Positions 27,518-37,155 of a stretch of 41,111 bases of DNA are shown here, piece by piece; the stretch's first letter is position 1, and each line of letters begins with the position of its first letter. The translations under genes were made by a program, and so were the position numbers. The notes under the pieces are model-generated. The model had not been told where the DNA came from and searched no databases. It worked only from the letters and a program-made list of their open reading frames with translations. Source of the DNA: Patescibacteria group bacterium UBA6489 (GTDB lineage: Bacteria; Patescibacteriota; Gracilibacteria; BD1-5; UBA6164); contig DJMN01000018.1 in NCBI GenBank assembly GCA_002435385.1, positions 6,295 to 47,405 on the forward strand, read 5' to 3'.

Positions 27518-28816
27518 TTATTCAAAGAAAGAGTCAATTAATTTTCTATAAGCCATTCTTTGTCTTAGCTCTTCATAATATTTATTTCCAGGAACATATA
27601 ATTCTTTTAGTTTTTCTAGTACATCTTCTGATTCAAATCTTGAAAGTATTTTTTTGATTTCCTCATCGATTTCTTCATTTAATACTTCAACTTTTTCAGC
27701 CTCCATAACTTTATGTAATATAAGTTCTCATTCTAATCTTCTTTTGGCTACAGGACTTACATGTTTTTCTACATATTCTTCTTCAGATAATTTTAGAGAA
27801 TCTAAGTAATCTGGCATTTTTACTCCGTCTCTTGCCATATTTTCTTTTATTTCAGCTAAAACTTGTTTAGCCTTATTGGCTATCATTTTATCTCAAATCT
27901 CTATTTTTGTAACTTTTAATAATTCATCTATAAGTTTATTCTCTTCTTCTAATCTTTTATTTGCCTCTTTTGTTTCTTTTATTTCTTCTTTTATAAGTGC
28001 CTTAAATCATTCTAAGTCTAAGTCCTTACCTCTTAGTTGTTTTATAAATTCTTGAGTAAATTCTGGTTTAATTGCTTTTTCAAGATTTTTTATTTTTACT
28101 TTAAATTTAGTTTTCTTTCAGGCAAAATCTTTACTATGATAATCTTTTGGGAACTCTAAGTCTAGTTCTAATTCATCTCAAAGCTTAGCTCATACCATTC
28201 CATCTTCAAATCCTGGAACTAACAATCCTCCTCATAAAACTATAGGGTAGTCTCTCATAGATGTTGTTTCAAGTAGTTTTCCTTTTAAATCATATCAATC
28301 TGTATCTATTGTAACTTTATCTCCTAATTTTGCTTTATACTTTTTATCTGTTACTTCTTCAAATTTTGTAAATCTAGTTTGTATATCGTCTAAAGCTCAA
28401 GTTATTTCATTTGCTGAAACTTTTACAGCCTGTTTTTTTAACTTTATATTTTTATACTTTTTATCTACAGTTATTTCAGGAAAAACTTCTACATGTATTT
28501 TTATTTTTAATGGGTCTTGTGAAATGATTTCTCTAATTTCTGCCTCTGCAACAGGTAAAACCTTTTCTTTTTTTAGTGTTTCTCTATACATATGGTCAAT
28601 GGCTTTTTCTATAACCATTTGGTTAATTTGATCTTCTCCATAGTTTTGTAACAAAACACTTTCTGGAATATTTGCTCATTTTCTAAATCATTTTATGTTG
28701 GCGTTTTCCCTAATATTTTCTAATACTTGTTTCCTGAATTTAGCTATTTGTTCTTTTTTCTCTTCAACAACAAATTCCACAACAGATTTTCATAAGACTT
28801 TTTTCTCTATTTTCAT
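27518..28816 (-). CDS. tig: trigger factor
   Basis: Ribosome-bound folding chaperone with peptidyl-prolyl isomerase activity, 432 aa, standard length. N-terminal ribosome-binding domain: MKIEKKVLGKSVVEFVVEEK and the signature GFRKGANIP near residue 44. FKBP-type domain at ~150-240: GDKVTIDTDGYDLKGKLLE and VLGGGLLVPGFEDGMVGAKL. The long helical C-terminal domain ends AYRKLIDSFFE. A good promoter lies upstream. Confidence 0.96.
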
Positions 28817-28850
28817 AATTTTTTTAGATAATAATTAAAATACAAAGGGG

Positions 28851-28878
28851 ATTATATAAAAAAATTTTTCTTTTTCAA
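28851..28878 (-). promoter_or_regulatory. tig promoter
   Basis: Minus strand TTGAAA (28878-28873), 16-bp spacer, TATAAT (28856-28851), 35 bp before the ATG. Confidence 0.7.
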
Positions 28879-28954
28879 ACTTAGATTATGTCATTTTAAT
28901 TATATTTACAAAACAATGCATTCTTTCAGTCAAGTTTTGTGTACTAAAATATTT

Positions 28955-28982
28955 TGATATAAAAAGAAAGTATAGTATAATT
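28955..28982 (+). promoter_or_regulatory. promoter of the type IV pilin gene
   Basis: TTGATA (28955-28960), 16-bp spacer, TATAAT (28977-28982), 39 bp before the start. Confidence 0.7.
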
Positions 28983-29020
28983 TTTGCTGTAACTTATTTT
29001 AGTATTTAAATACAAAGTTT

Positions 29021-29629
29021 ATGTTAAACAATTTAAAGAAGGGTTTTACCCTTATAGAGTTACTTGTTGTTATAACAATAATAGGTATACTTGCAACTGG
29101 TGGTCTGAATATTTATACTTCTCAAATCCAAAAGGCAAGAGATAGTAATAGACTTAAGGCGTTATGAGAGATTAGACTTGCTGTTGAACAAGTTTACCAA
29201 GATAGTTCAGAATATCCTCATTCTGATAGTTTTGGATCATGATCAACTACTACAATAGGAGTAAAAACATATATGGAAAAAATTCCTAATGATGAAAAGA
29301 ATGGACAAACTTGTTATGGTTCAAGTACTTGTTCGTATATTTATTGAGTTTCTCCAGATGCTAACTGAATAGAATTTTGAGAATATGAAATTTCTACAGC
29401 TTTCGAGAATGAATGAAACATAAATTCCAAAGCAGAAAAAGATACTTGAGAAGATGATTTAAGATATGAAATTGGTATAGACGTTAGTGATTCAGATTGA
29501 TCTGATACAAAATCTACATCAAGTAGTTGATCAAAAGATACAATAACTACACCAGCTTGTATATGAGTAACTTCATGAGTTGCTCCTTCAGATGATGAAG
29601 AATCTATATATTTGGCTGATGATTGTTAA
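29021..29629 (+). CDS. type IV pilin-like protein (prepilin)
   Basis: 202 aa. Class III signal KKGFTLIELLVVITIIGILA: cleavage after Gly8, N-methyl-Phe next and Glu5 of the mature form. The hydrophobic helix is followed by QIQKARDSNRLKALGEIRLA as in PilA/PulG proteins. The globular part has a cysteine pair (TCYGSSTCSY) and a Ser/Thr/Gly/Asp-rich stretch (SDSDGSDTKSTSSSGSKDT), which may be a flexible surface loop. It ends with a Cys (LADDC). Assembly genes are not in the window. In these small host-attached bacteria such pili are thought to serve attachment, DNA uptake or twitching. Confidence 0.9.
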
Positions 29630-29644
29630 TTTAAAATACAATTC

Positions 29645-29679
29645 AAAAAATCACAAACCTAAAGGTTTGTGATTTTTTT
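29645..29679. terminator. bidirectional terminator overlapping the end of the pyruvyl transferase gene
   Basis: aaaaaatcacaaacct / aggtttgtgatttttt, a near-perfect 15-bp stem with T-runs on both strands. It serves the pilin gene (plus). The stop codon of the minus-strand gene (29659-29661) lies in its centre. Confidence 0.9.
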
Positions 29680-30834
29680 TAGTACTTCTTTTGTTTTTGT
29701 GCTATAGCTTATCGCTATAAAGTCTATTTGATAGACCTGAGATAGAATTATTGAATGAAGCCTTTCCGCTAAACATATATCTATTTTTTTCTTTCTATAA
29801 ATATCATAAACTTCTTTCATTGTTTTTGCTATTTTTATTTTATCATCATATTTTAAATATTTTTTTAGAAAAATGTGGTCGTTTGCAATTGAGTCTGTTT
29901 TATGAAAACTGTGTGGTAATAAAATTATTTTTCATCATTTTTTTAGAATATATTCTATTATCTCTTTCATTATTTTATTTTCTTGCTCTGGATTTTGTGA
30001 TATGTATCATTTTCTTAGTCATATTCAGATTTTTTTTCATTTTAGGTTTATGTCTTTTAGGTCTTTGTAAGTGAAATTTTTAGATTCTATTTGTTTGAGG
30101 CAGTAACTCTTTTTTAATAATCCCTCCCCTTCCGCTCCGCTCCAGGTACTCTGCCCCAGGACATACTCTCTTGATTCCTTGAATCAATTCACCTTACCTT
30201 TGAAAAAGGGAGAAACTATTTTTCCTACACTAATTTCTTCTACATTAGTATTATCAAAGAATACGGGATCCCATATGTTTTTGGATTCTATTCAGAGTTT
30301 TTCTAGTAAATTTTGTGAATAGCTATCTCTTACATAGACTTCATGTGCTTTCCTGAATATTTTTTTTATTTTATCTAGATTTTCTTCCTGTTTTATATTT
30401 AATCATACTCAGTAGAATGTTACTTTTTTCCTAAATAAATAGAAAAGCTTTGTTCTGAATAGCCATAGATTCAGAGGATTTTTATTTTTTTGAAGTTCTG
30501 TGTCAAAAAATAATCATCATCATCAGATTACAATTAAGTCAGATGAGATAATTATTTTTATTAGGATTAAAAAGTTTTTTACATTTTTTATAATATTTTT
30601 TGGATTTCTTATTCAGATAGGAAAATATTCTAAATATTTTACATTTTCTTTTTTATAAAATATACCTTCTATATCATATGTGAATACATTAAACTTTATA
30701 TCTTTTTTATGCAAAGGGTTAAAACCCTCTGTTGAGGAAATATAATTATGTTCTAAAAGTTTTATTTCATTTTTTAGAATAAGTTCATCTCATAGATTTT
30801 GACATCAGATGGAAGCAAATATTGAAATGTTCAT
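29659..30834 (-). CDS. polysaccharide pyruvyl transferase family protein with in-frame repeat insertion
   Basis: 391 aa. Family signs: FASIGCQNLGDELILKNEIK at the start, DLIVIGGGGLFFD with four TGA glycines in a row, VTFYGVGLN, VRDSYSQNLLEKLGIES, and near the C-terminus AERLHSIILSQ. Members such as CsaB and WcaK add ketal pyruvate to surface sugars. Residues ~206-238 (VSPFFKGKVNGFKESREYV and the rest up to GAEGEGLL) come from a GC-rich repeat element and are absent from the family pattern. The insertion keeps the frame; it is unknown whether the enzyme remains active. Glycines within it are mostly GGN, unlike the rest of the gene. Confidence 0.8.
30119..30215. repeat. GC-rich repeat element inside a coding sequence, copy C (~97 bp)
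   Basis: Same element as at 13619-13708: aatccctcccc at one end, ggtactctgccccaggacat in the middle, then ttcaccttacctttgaaaaagggagaaa. The spacer between 'ctctctt' and 'aattcacc' is longer than in copy A. It is read through in frame by the pyruvyl transferase gene on the minus strand. Confidence 0.9.
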
Positions 30835-30885
30835 TTTGAGTTTTTAGGGGGTAAAAGGATAAAAAAAATAGACCAATCACATAAT

Positions 30886-30930
30886 GGGACCGGTCTCGTG
30901 TACACTTTTTAGTAACTAGAGACCGGTCCC
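30886..30930. repeat. 12-bp perfect inverted repeat, GC-rich
   Basis: GGGACCGGTCTC (30886-30897) and GAGACCGGTCCC (30919-30930) around a 21-bp spacer. It lies between ruvA and the pyruvyl transferase gene. No T-run follows on either strand, so it is not a standard terminator. Eight or nine of twelve stem bases are G or C in an AT-rich region. Confidence 0.9.
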
Positions 30931-30941
30931 TAGCTCCTAAC

Positions 30942-31538
30942 TTAACTCAAATTCTTTATAATGTATGGAATAATTTTTTCTGTTGTATTTATTCATTCTG
31001 GTAGAGTATCTAGAAGTTTTTCTATATCTTTTCAGTTGTATCACATAGAAACAAGTGTTGTTTTTATTTTGTTATAATTTTCCTTGTCTAAAATATTTTC
31101 TGATTTTGTTTCTAATCATTTGATAGGAGTAAATGATTTTATAAAATCCTTATCTTTTAGTTCTAATATGATTTTAGATGCCATTTTTTTTCAGATTCAT
31201 TTTATTTGTTCTATTGTTTTTTTGTCTTCTTCGTTTACTGCTAAAACAAGTCTTGAGATTCAAATAGAGAGAATTGAAAGGGCTACTTTTCATCAGATTC
31301 AAGATATTTTTATAAGTTCTTTAAATATTTCTTTTTCCTTTTCTTCTAAAAATCAAAATAAATTTTGATTTCACTCTGTTATATGATGATAAATGTGTAA
31401 TTCAATTTCTTCTCATATCTTGATTTTTGCATATGTTATTTCATTGATTAATACATCATAGCCTATTCATGAATTAAGTAGAATAGTAACAAAATTTGTA
31501 TCTGCTTTAATTATTTCTCATTTTAAGTAAGATATCAT
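30942..31538 (-). CDS. ruvA: Holliday junction branch migration protein RuvA
   Basis: 198 aa, usual length. RuvA tetramers hold the four-way junction while RuvB drives branch migration. Seen: the OB-fold start MISYLKGEIIKADTNFVTIL with GYDVLINE; helix-hairpin-helix motif 1 ISGIGGKVA at 78-86; motif 2 GIGKKMASKIILEL from 114; and a C-terminal RuvB-binding domain (LVSMGYNGKDIEKLLDTLPE). ruvB and ruvC are not adjacent. It is divergent from yidD. Confidence 0.95.
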
Positions 31539-31611
31539 TAGATTTTTTATTTAAAAATTTATTAGTATAATAATAAAAACTTATATTTTTTTGTAAAGAA
31601 AATAATAGAAA

Positions 31612-31854
31612 ATGAAAAAAATTCTTCTTTATATTCTTAGTTTGTATCAGAGGCTACTATCTCCTGATCATTCTTTTTGGGCAAAAGCTTTAGATAATCC
31701 TCCTTATTGTAAACATTTCCCAAGTTGTAGTGAGTACACTAGAGAGGCTATTGAAAAAAAATGAATTATTAAGTGATTTTGGATGTGATTTTTTAGGATT
31801 TTGAGGTGTATGCCATGGAATAAATGATGATATGATCCTGTTGAGAAAAAATAA
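31612..31854 (+). CDS. yidD: membrane protein insertion efficiency factor YidD
   Basis: 80 aa, typical. The three-cysteine HHE-type signature is present: YCKHFPSCSEYTREAIEKKG, then LRCMPWNKGGYDPVE. The N-terminus KKILLYILSLYQRLLSPDHS forms the amphipathic membrane helix. It assists YidC-dependent insertion. The usual neighbours rnpA, rpmH and yidC are not here, which is unusual for the gene. Confidence 0.92.
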
Positions 31855-31863
31855 GAAAAAAAT

Positions 31864-31891
31864 TTTACTTTTGGAACTTTTTTTATATAAT
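31864..31891 (+). promoter_or_regulatory. rplA promoter
   Basis: TTTACT (31864-31869), 16-bp spacer, TATAAT (31886-31891), leaving a leader of about 60 nt. Confidence 0.6.
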
Positions 31892-31897
31892 TAACCA

Positions 31898-31932
31898 GCT
31901 TTAAGGAAGGAATTTTATAAATTTCCGTTAGC
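31898..31932 (+). promoter_or_regulatory. rplA leader hairpin, possible L1 autoregulatory site
   Basis: In the leader, gct / agc, gga / tcc and aattt / aaatt can pair in order with unpaired bases between them, forming an interrupted stem. L1 is known to bind a structured site in its own mRNA in many bacteria. Whether this one is such a site is inference from position and shape only. Confidence 0.35.
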
Positions 31933-31959
31933 ACCTTTTATTTTTTTAAAATATTTTTT

Positions 31960-32664
31960 ATGCAAAAAAGAGGTAAAAAGTATAAAAAAGCTATGGAGTT
32001 CTTAAAAGAATGAATGGCTTACACTGTTGATGAAGCAGTTGATTTGTTAGAAAAAACTAACACTGTTAAATTTGATCCTACTACTGAGGTTCACTTTAAC
32101 TTAAATTTGAATCCTAAATATCAGGATCAAATGATTAGAACTACTATAACTTTACCTAATGGTTCTGGTAAAACTCCTAAAATTTGTGTTTTTAGTGATG
32201 GTAGTACTCCTAATGAAGAGCTTAAAAAACTTTGAGCTGAAGTTGTTGGTGATGAAGAGCTTATAACTGAAATAGAAAAAGGAAATATTTCTCCTGATTT
32301 TGATGTTTGTGTTGCTGCTCCTTCTATGATGAGACATTTATGAAAGATAGCTAGAATTTTATGACCTAAAGGTCTTATGCCAAATCCTAAAACTGGTACT
32401 GTTTGACCTGATTTAGCTGCAATTGTAAAAGAAATAGCTGCTTGAAAATTTGAATTTAAAACTGATAAACAAGGTAATGTTCACTCAATTTTTGGAAAAT
32501 TGTCTTTTGGTAAAGATAAATTAAAACAAAATTTAGAGCATTTCTTAAATGTTGTAAATGAAGTAAAACCTAGTGGAGCAAAAGGAAAATATATAAATAC
32601 TATTTATGTTTGTAATGCTATGGGGCCTTCTATAAAATTAGATTTGAGTGGAGATACTAAATAA
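31960..32664 (+). CDS. rplA: 50S ribosomal protein L1
   Basis: 234 aa, standard. L1 builds the mobile stalk near the E site. Seen: MQKRGKKYKKAMEFLKEGMA, TVDEAVDLLEKTNTVKFDPT, MRHLGKIARILGPKGLMPNP, which is the L1 signature, and TGTVGPDLAAIVKEIAAGKF. The C-terminus NTIYVCNAMGPSIKLDL fits. The usual partner rplK (L11) is not upstream; yidD is. A terminator follows. Confidence 0.96.
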
Positions 32665-32680
32665 TTAGTAAATAGAAATT

Positions 32681-32716
32681 AAGAGAACTTGAAAATTTTT
32701 TTCAGGTTCTTTTTTA
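32681..32716 (+). terminator. terminator after rplA
   Basis: Stem agaacttgaaaa / ttttcaggttct with one G-T pair and a T-run at the end. Confidence 0.85.
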
Positions 32717-32774
32717 TTTGTAAAAAATGTCTAATATGTATACTTATATTGTTATATAATCTTAAGAATAAAAT

Positions 32775-33518
32775 ATGAAAGATATAGTTTTAGTGACATG
32801 AGCTTCTAGTGGTATATGACAAGCTACTGCTATAAAGCTAGCTGAAAAGTGATATAAGAATATAATAATTCATTATTATAAGAATGGTAAATGAATAAAA
32901 AAAACTGAAGATAAATTAAAAGACTTATGAGCGAAACCTTTTGTTGTACAATGAAATATATGAAAATATAGTGATATAGATGATTTTATGGAAAAAATCG
33001 TAGATAAATACTGAACTATTGATATAGTGATAAATAATGCTTGAGAATTAGGTCCTTATAATAATTTAGAAGAAATAAATATGGATGAACAAGAAGATCT
33101 TATGAGGACTAATTTATTTTGACCAATTTATATTTCTCAAAAGGTTGTAAATATATTAAAAAAACAGAACAAAAAATGACATATTTTATTTACTTCATCA
33201 ATTCACTGAAATCCAGATAAGTGATGAGAAGAAAAATGTATTCCCTATTGTATTTCTAAGGCTTGAATAAATAACCTTGTATGAATATGGGCGAGAAATT
33301 TATCTCCTGATATAAGAATAAATGCAATAGCTCCATGAATAGTTGAGACTCCTATATGGGATGAAGATACAGAAGAGGAAAAACAATATTTTATAGGTAG
33401 GACTTTAATTAAAAAATGGATTTCTCCAGAGAAGATTGCTAAGGGATTTTTATTTCTTATAAAAAATGAAGCTATTACTTGAGAAGTTTTATATATAAAT
33501 GGAGGATTTAGACCTTAA
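32775..33518 (+). CDS. short-chain dehydrogenase/reductase (FabG-like)
   Basis: 247 aa. NAD(P)-binding TGASSGIG at residues 8-15, NNAG in the middle (DIVINNAGELGP), catalytic Ser in LFTSSIHG, and the Tyr-x3-Lys pair at Tyr158/Lys162 (PYCISKAGINNLV). INAIAPGIVETPIW and the end GEVLYINGGFRP are typical of FabG-like enzymes. No fatty-acid synthesis gene lies nearby, so the substrate is uncertain; it may act on a sugar, lipid or other carbonyl compound. It is flanked by terminators and stands alone. Confidence 0.85.
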
Positions 33519-33523
33519 AAACA

Positions 33524-33554
33524 AAAAACTGAAGATTTGTCTTCAGTTTTTTTA
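33524..33554. terminator. bidirectional terminator between convergent genes
   Basis: aaaaaactgaaga / tcttcagtttttt with T-runs both ways. The sufU-like stop (33552-33554) sits at its edge. Confidence 0.85.
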
Positions 33555-33947
33555 AATTAAATCGTCAAAAGTATTTTTCTTTCAGTCATCTAAATACTTA
33601 TGAATAGCATTGATAGTTGTTAATAATCATAGAACTGCTGCTTTCTTTCTTCTTTTTGATACTGGTTGTTCAATAAGTTCCTCTATATAATCATAGTTTT
33701 TTGTTAATATTTCTTCTAGTTCCATTCAAATAATACTTTCTCAAAAAGCAGAAGCACAAGCTGTTGTCATTATAGCTGTATCCCCTTCAAAACTCCATTC
33801 TGTTATTTTATTATCATCTATCTTTATATAGACCTTTAAATCATCTCAACATGTTCTATTTTCTTCAAGGTGTGTTATATCATAATTCTCTAAAACTCAT
33901 TTGTTAGGTGGAGTTTTTCCGTAATATTTTATTATTTCATTGTGCAT
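33552..33947 (-). CDS. SufU/IscU-like Fe-S scaffold family protein lacking two ligand cysteines
   Basis: 131 aa. Matches the SufU/NifU-N fold: NKGVLENYDITHLEENRTCGDD with the first ligand Cys33 and Asp35, ITEWSFEGDTAIMTTACASA, and a C-terminal RRKKAAVLGLLTTINAIH. In the family the second Cys follows FxGxG, where this protein has Ala58; a Cys appears six residues later at 64. The third Cys, normally in the R-x-K-C pattern, is Ala here. sufS follows upstream in the same direction, so a role with the desulfurase is likely, but normal zinc or cluster binding is doubtful. It could be a sulfur-transfer partner only. Confidence 0.75.
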
Positions 33948-33995
33948 AATTTTTTCTATAATTGTATTTAATTAATAATTTTATTTTCTACTTAA

Positions 33996-35243
33996 TTACC
34001 CTAATTCTTCCATTGCTCCTTCTAAAGCTTCAAAAAGCTTATCTATATCTTCTTTTGTATTATAAATATACAAACTTGCTCTACAAGAATGATTTATTCA
34101 TAATTCTCACATAAAAGGTTCCGCACAGTGTTGTCATGCTCTTATACATATATTGTAATCTGCTAAATAATCTGCTATATCGTGAGAATGAATTCAATCT
34201 ACTGTAAATGAAAAAACTCAAACTCTATTAGCTGAATTTGTAGAACCTATTAACTTTATTTTATCATACTTAGCAAACTTTTCTAAAGCATAGTTTTCTA
34301 ATTCCTTTTTTATTTCTTGTATCTTTTCATATCCTCAAATATTTTCTATATATTCTAATGCTCTAAGTAAACTTACTGCTCCTGTCATATTTGGAGTTCC
34401 TGGTTCAAATTTATCTGGTAATCCTGCAGGTTTAAAACAAGATTTTGCTACGCTTGCTATTGCTCCTCCTCAAGAAAATACTGGTTCTAATTTATCTAAT
34501 AAGTCTTGTTTTCCCCATAGTACTCCTATTCCGCTATTTGCCATAAACTTGTGTCCTGTTGTAAACATTGCATCGCATCCGATTTTTTGTACATCTACTT
34601 TGAAGCTTGGTACACTTTGTGAACCATCAACTATAAATATAGGTTTCTTATAATTTTCATTAGAATTTCTAAAAATTTCAGTTTTTTCGTTTATAATTTT
34701 TCAAATTTTTTCTACATCAAATATCTCTCAAGTTACATTTGAAACATGAGTTATTGATAATGTTCTAACTTTTTCATCAAACTTTTTTTCTAAATCTTCA
34801 AAATCAAGAGAAAAGTCTTCTTTCACTTTTATATAATCTACTTCTATTCAAATTTCTTCTTTTAGGATAAGCCAAGGTACAATATTTGCATGATGCTCAA
34901 CTATAGTAAGTAATACCTTATCTCATCTTTTAAATATTCAGCTTCTTCTTAGAGATCAGATTAATAGATTTGATGCATATGTTGAATTATGAGAATATAT
35001 AATTTCTCTCCAATTTTCGGCATTTATAAATTCTGCCATTTTTTTCTTAGATTTTACATAAAGATCTTCTGATCTTTCGGCAATAGAATAAGCTCATCTA
35101 TGAATATTTGAATAATCATTTTCTAGAAATTTTTTTATTCAATCTATCACATAAGATGGTTTTTGTGCCGTAGCTGTTGAATCTAAGTAAACTATGCCTT
35201 TATTGTTTTGTAAAATTGGAAAATCTTTTTTTATATCACTCAT
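33996..35243 (-). CDS. sufS: cysteine desulfurase, SufS type
   Basis: PLP enzyme taking sulfur from cysteine for Fe-S clusters and other thiocofactors. 415 aa, full length. Seen: YLDSTATAQKPSYVID, SNIHRGAYSIAERSED, EHHANIVPWLIL, the PLP lysine in TTGHKF (Lys232) and the active cysteine in RAGQHCAEP (Cys373), as in class II SufS enzymes. It lies between yebC (10 bp upstream) and the sufU-like gene (48 bp downstream), suggesting one transcript. sufBCD are not in the window. Confidence 0.95.
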
Positions 35244-35252
35244 AATATTTTC

Positions 35253-36032
35253 TTAAGTTCTAAAAGTATTTTTTTCTATAAAGTCTTCAACCTCTTTATC
35301 TAATTCTTCTGAAATTTCTTCATTTGAACTCACAAACTGTACATCTTCATCTTCTTCAAAGGCTTCATACATTTTTTTAAATTTCAATGCTTTATCAAAT
35401 TCTGTTACTTCTACTATATTATCAGGAATATAATCGGTTTCATAGTCTTCAATATCTATATTTTTGTTTCTAAAGAATTCTGTTACTTCTAGTAAATCCT
35501 CAGGAGTAGTTATTATTTTTATTATTTCATCTTCTTGTGTTATATCTTCTACTAGTGTTTCTAAGGATAATTCTTCTATATCATCATAATTGTATTTTTC
35601 TGAATCTATTACTATAACTCATTTCCTTTTAAACATCCATGATACAGCTCATGATTCTCACATATTTCAACCATACCTTGAAAAAATGTGTTTTATTGAA
35701 GCTACTGTTCTATTTTTATTGTCGGTTAATGTACTTACTAATATTGCAACTCAACCTGGAGCATATCATTCATATATTATTTCTTGTATTTGAACTCATG
35801 ATTTATCTTCTCAGGTTCATTTTCTTATTGCTCTGTCTATATTATCATTTGGAACTCATTCTGATTTAGCTTTTGCTATAGCTGCTGCTAGAGTTGGATT
35901 ATCTTTAGGATCTCATCATTTACTTGCTGCTAGAGTTATAAGTTTAGAATGTAAAGAATATGTTTTTCATTTTTTTGCATCTTGAGCTGCTTTTCTGTGT
36001 TTTATATTGTGCCATTTTGAATGTCTTGCCAT
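35253..36032 (-). CDS. yebC: YebC/PmpR-family (TACO1-like) regulator
   Basis: 259 aa, slightly longer than the usual ~240-250. Seen: MARHSKWHNIKHRKAAQDAK, the family start, then KLITLAASKGGDPKDNPTLA, GVPNDNIDRAIRKGTGEDKS and EIIYEGYAPGGVAILVSTLT. This family was described as transcription regulators and more recently as translation factors that relieve stalls; the exact role here is open. Part of a yebC-sufS-sufU group. The last ~20 residues are an acidic extension. Confidence 0.93.
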
Positions 36033-36057
36033 AAAATTATTTTTTTAAAAATTTAAA

Positions 36058-37155
36058 TTAGTATATAGGAAGAGAATCCCATATTACATAGATACCTAGT
36101 CATAGCATAAGTATTCATACTACCAAATGTATAAGTTCATTCTTTTCTTCCTTTATTTCCATAAGAGTATCTACTCATACATATCAAAGAGAGATTGCAA
36201 ATGTTATGACTACCATTGGTAAAACAAATATTACATTATATAATACAAGAAATGCTATTCCCCAAGATTGAACCAAGGCATTTTCTGTTGATAAATATCA
36301 TAGAACTGTAATGTATGGTCAAGATGTACAAGGAAGTAAAAATAAACTAACTATAAGTCATATAAAAAATCCTCAAATTGGAGAAGTTGCCTTTTTGATA
36401 AGTCCTTTCATAGCTGGTCTCCAAGAGAAAGGAACCTCCATAACAAATCATTTACCATACCAAAATACATCTTTTAGGTTTGCTAATCATATAATTACTC
36501 ATAAAATTCAAACTCAAAGTTTGAAATAAGAAGTTGAGTTAAAGGTTCATAATACATTGTAGAATCAAAGTCACATTAGCAAGTAGCTTAAAAAAATCGC
36601 TAATGAGAAAGATAGTCATGTTAGTATAACTTTTCTTTTTGATCTGAATTTAGATAAAACTGCTCAAAGTAGTATTAAAATAACAGCAAAAGCACAGGGA
36701 TTTATACTGTCAGATAAAGCTGCTGGGATTAAAATAAAAAGAAATTTTAACGGATCAAAGTTTAATTCTGTTTTTTCTTCTGTACTAGTTATCTCTTTTG
36801 TCTTTTTAAATAAGTCTTCATTATCTTTATTCTTTTCAAAAAAACTTATTATTGGGGCATCTCAGGATAACTGTAATTTCTCTCAATTGTCTTTTTCTAT
36901 GTATAAAACAGGAACTCACACATCTTCTGTCTTTACTCATAGTTCTTCCATTTTTTTTAAAAATTCTGCACCATTTTGGGGGTTAGAAAATACTTCTTTT
37001 TCTTCTATTTCTACACCATTATCATTCATATATTTTTCTACTTTTGCACAATGAGAACATCATTGTCCATAATAGAAAATGTAATTATCCGCATTTACTA
37101 ATGCTGGAAATAAAAGTAATATAGAAAATATTACTAGTAATATTTTTTTAGTCAT
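36058..37155 (-). CDS. thioredoxin-like/CcdA (DsbD-type) transmembrane fusion
   Basis: 365 aa. A signal peptide (KKILLVIFSILLLFPALVNA) leads to an extracytoplasmic glutaredoxin/thioredoxin-like domain with C33-S-H-C36 in FYYGQGCSHCAKVEKYM. From ~residue 130 there are six or more membrane helices of the CcdA family, with its two redox cysteines in SINPCAFAV and LLPCTSGPYI. The arrangement predicts transfer of electrons across the membrane to reduce an outer thioredoxin fold. It is upstream of yebC on the same strand. This fits a need to manage disulfides of the secreted cysteine-containing proteins in this window; that last link is inference. Confidence 0.88.

Noticed and set aside
28817..29020. 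Possible RNA gene between tig and the pilin gene
   Set aside because: Only two divergent promoters were found. There is no tRNA-like arm, GTTCRA box or compact fold. Other gaps were scanned for tRNA with the same result.
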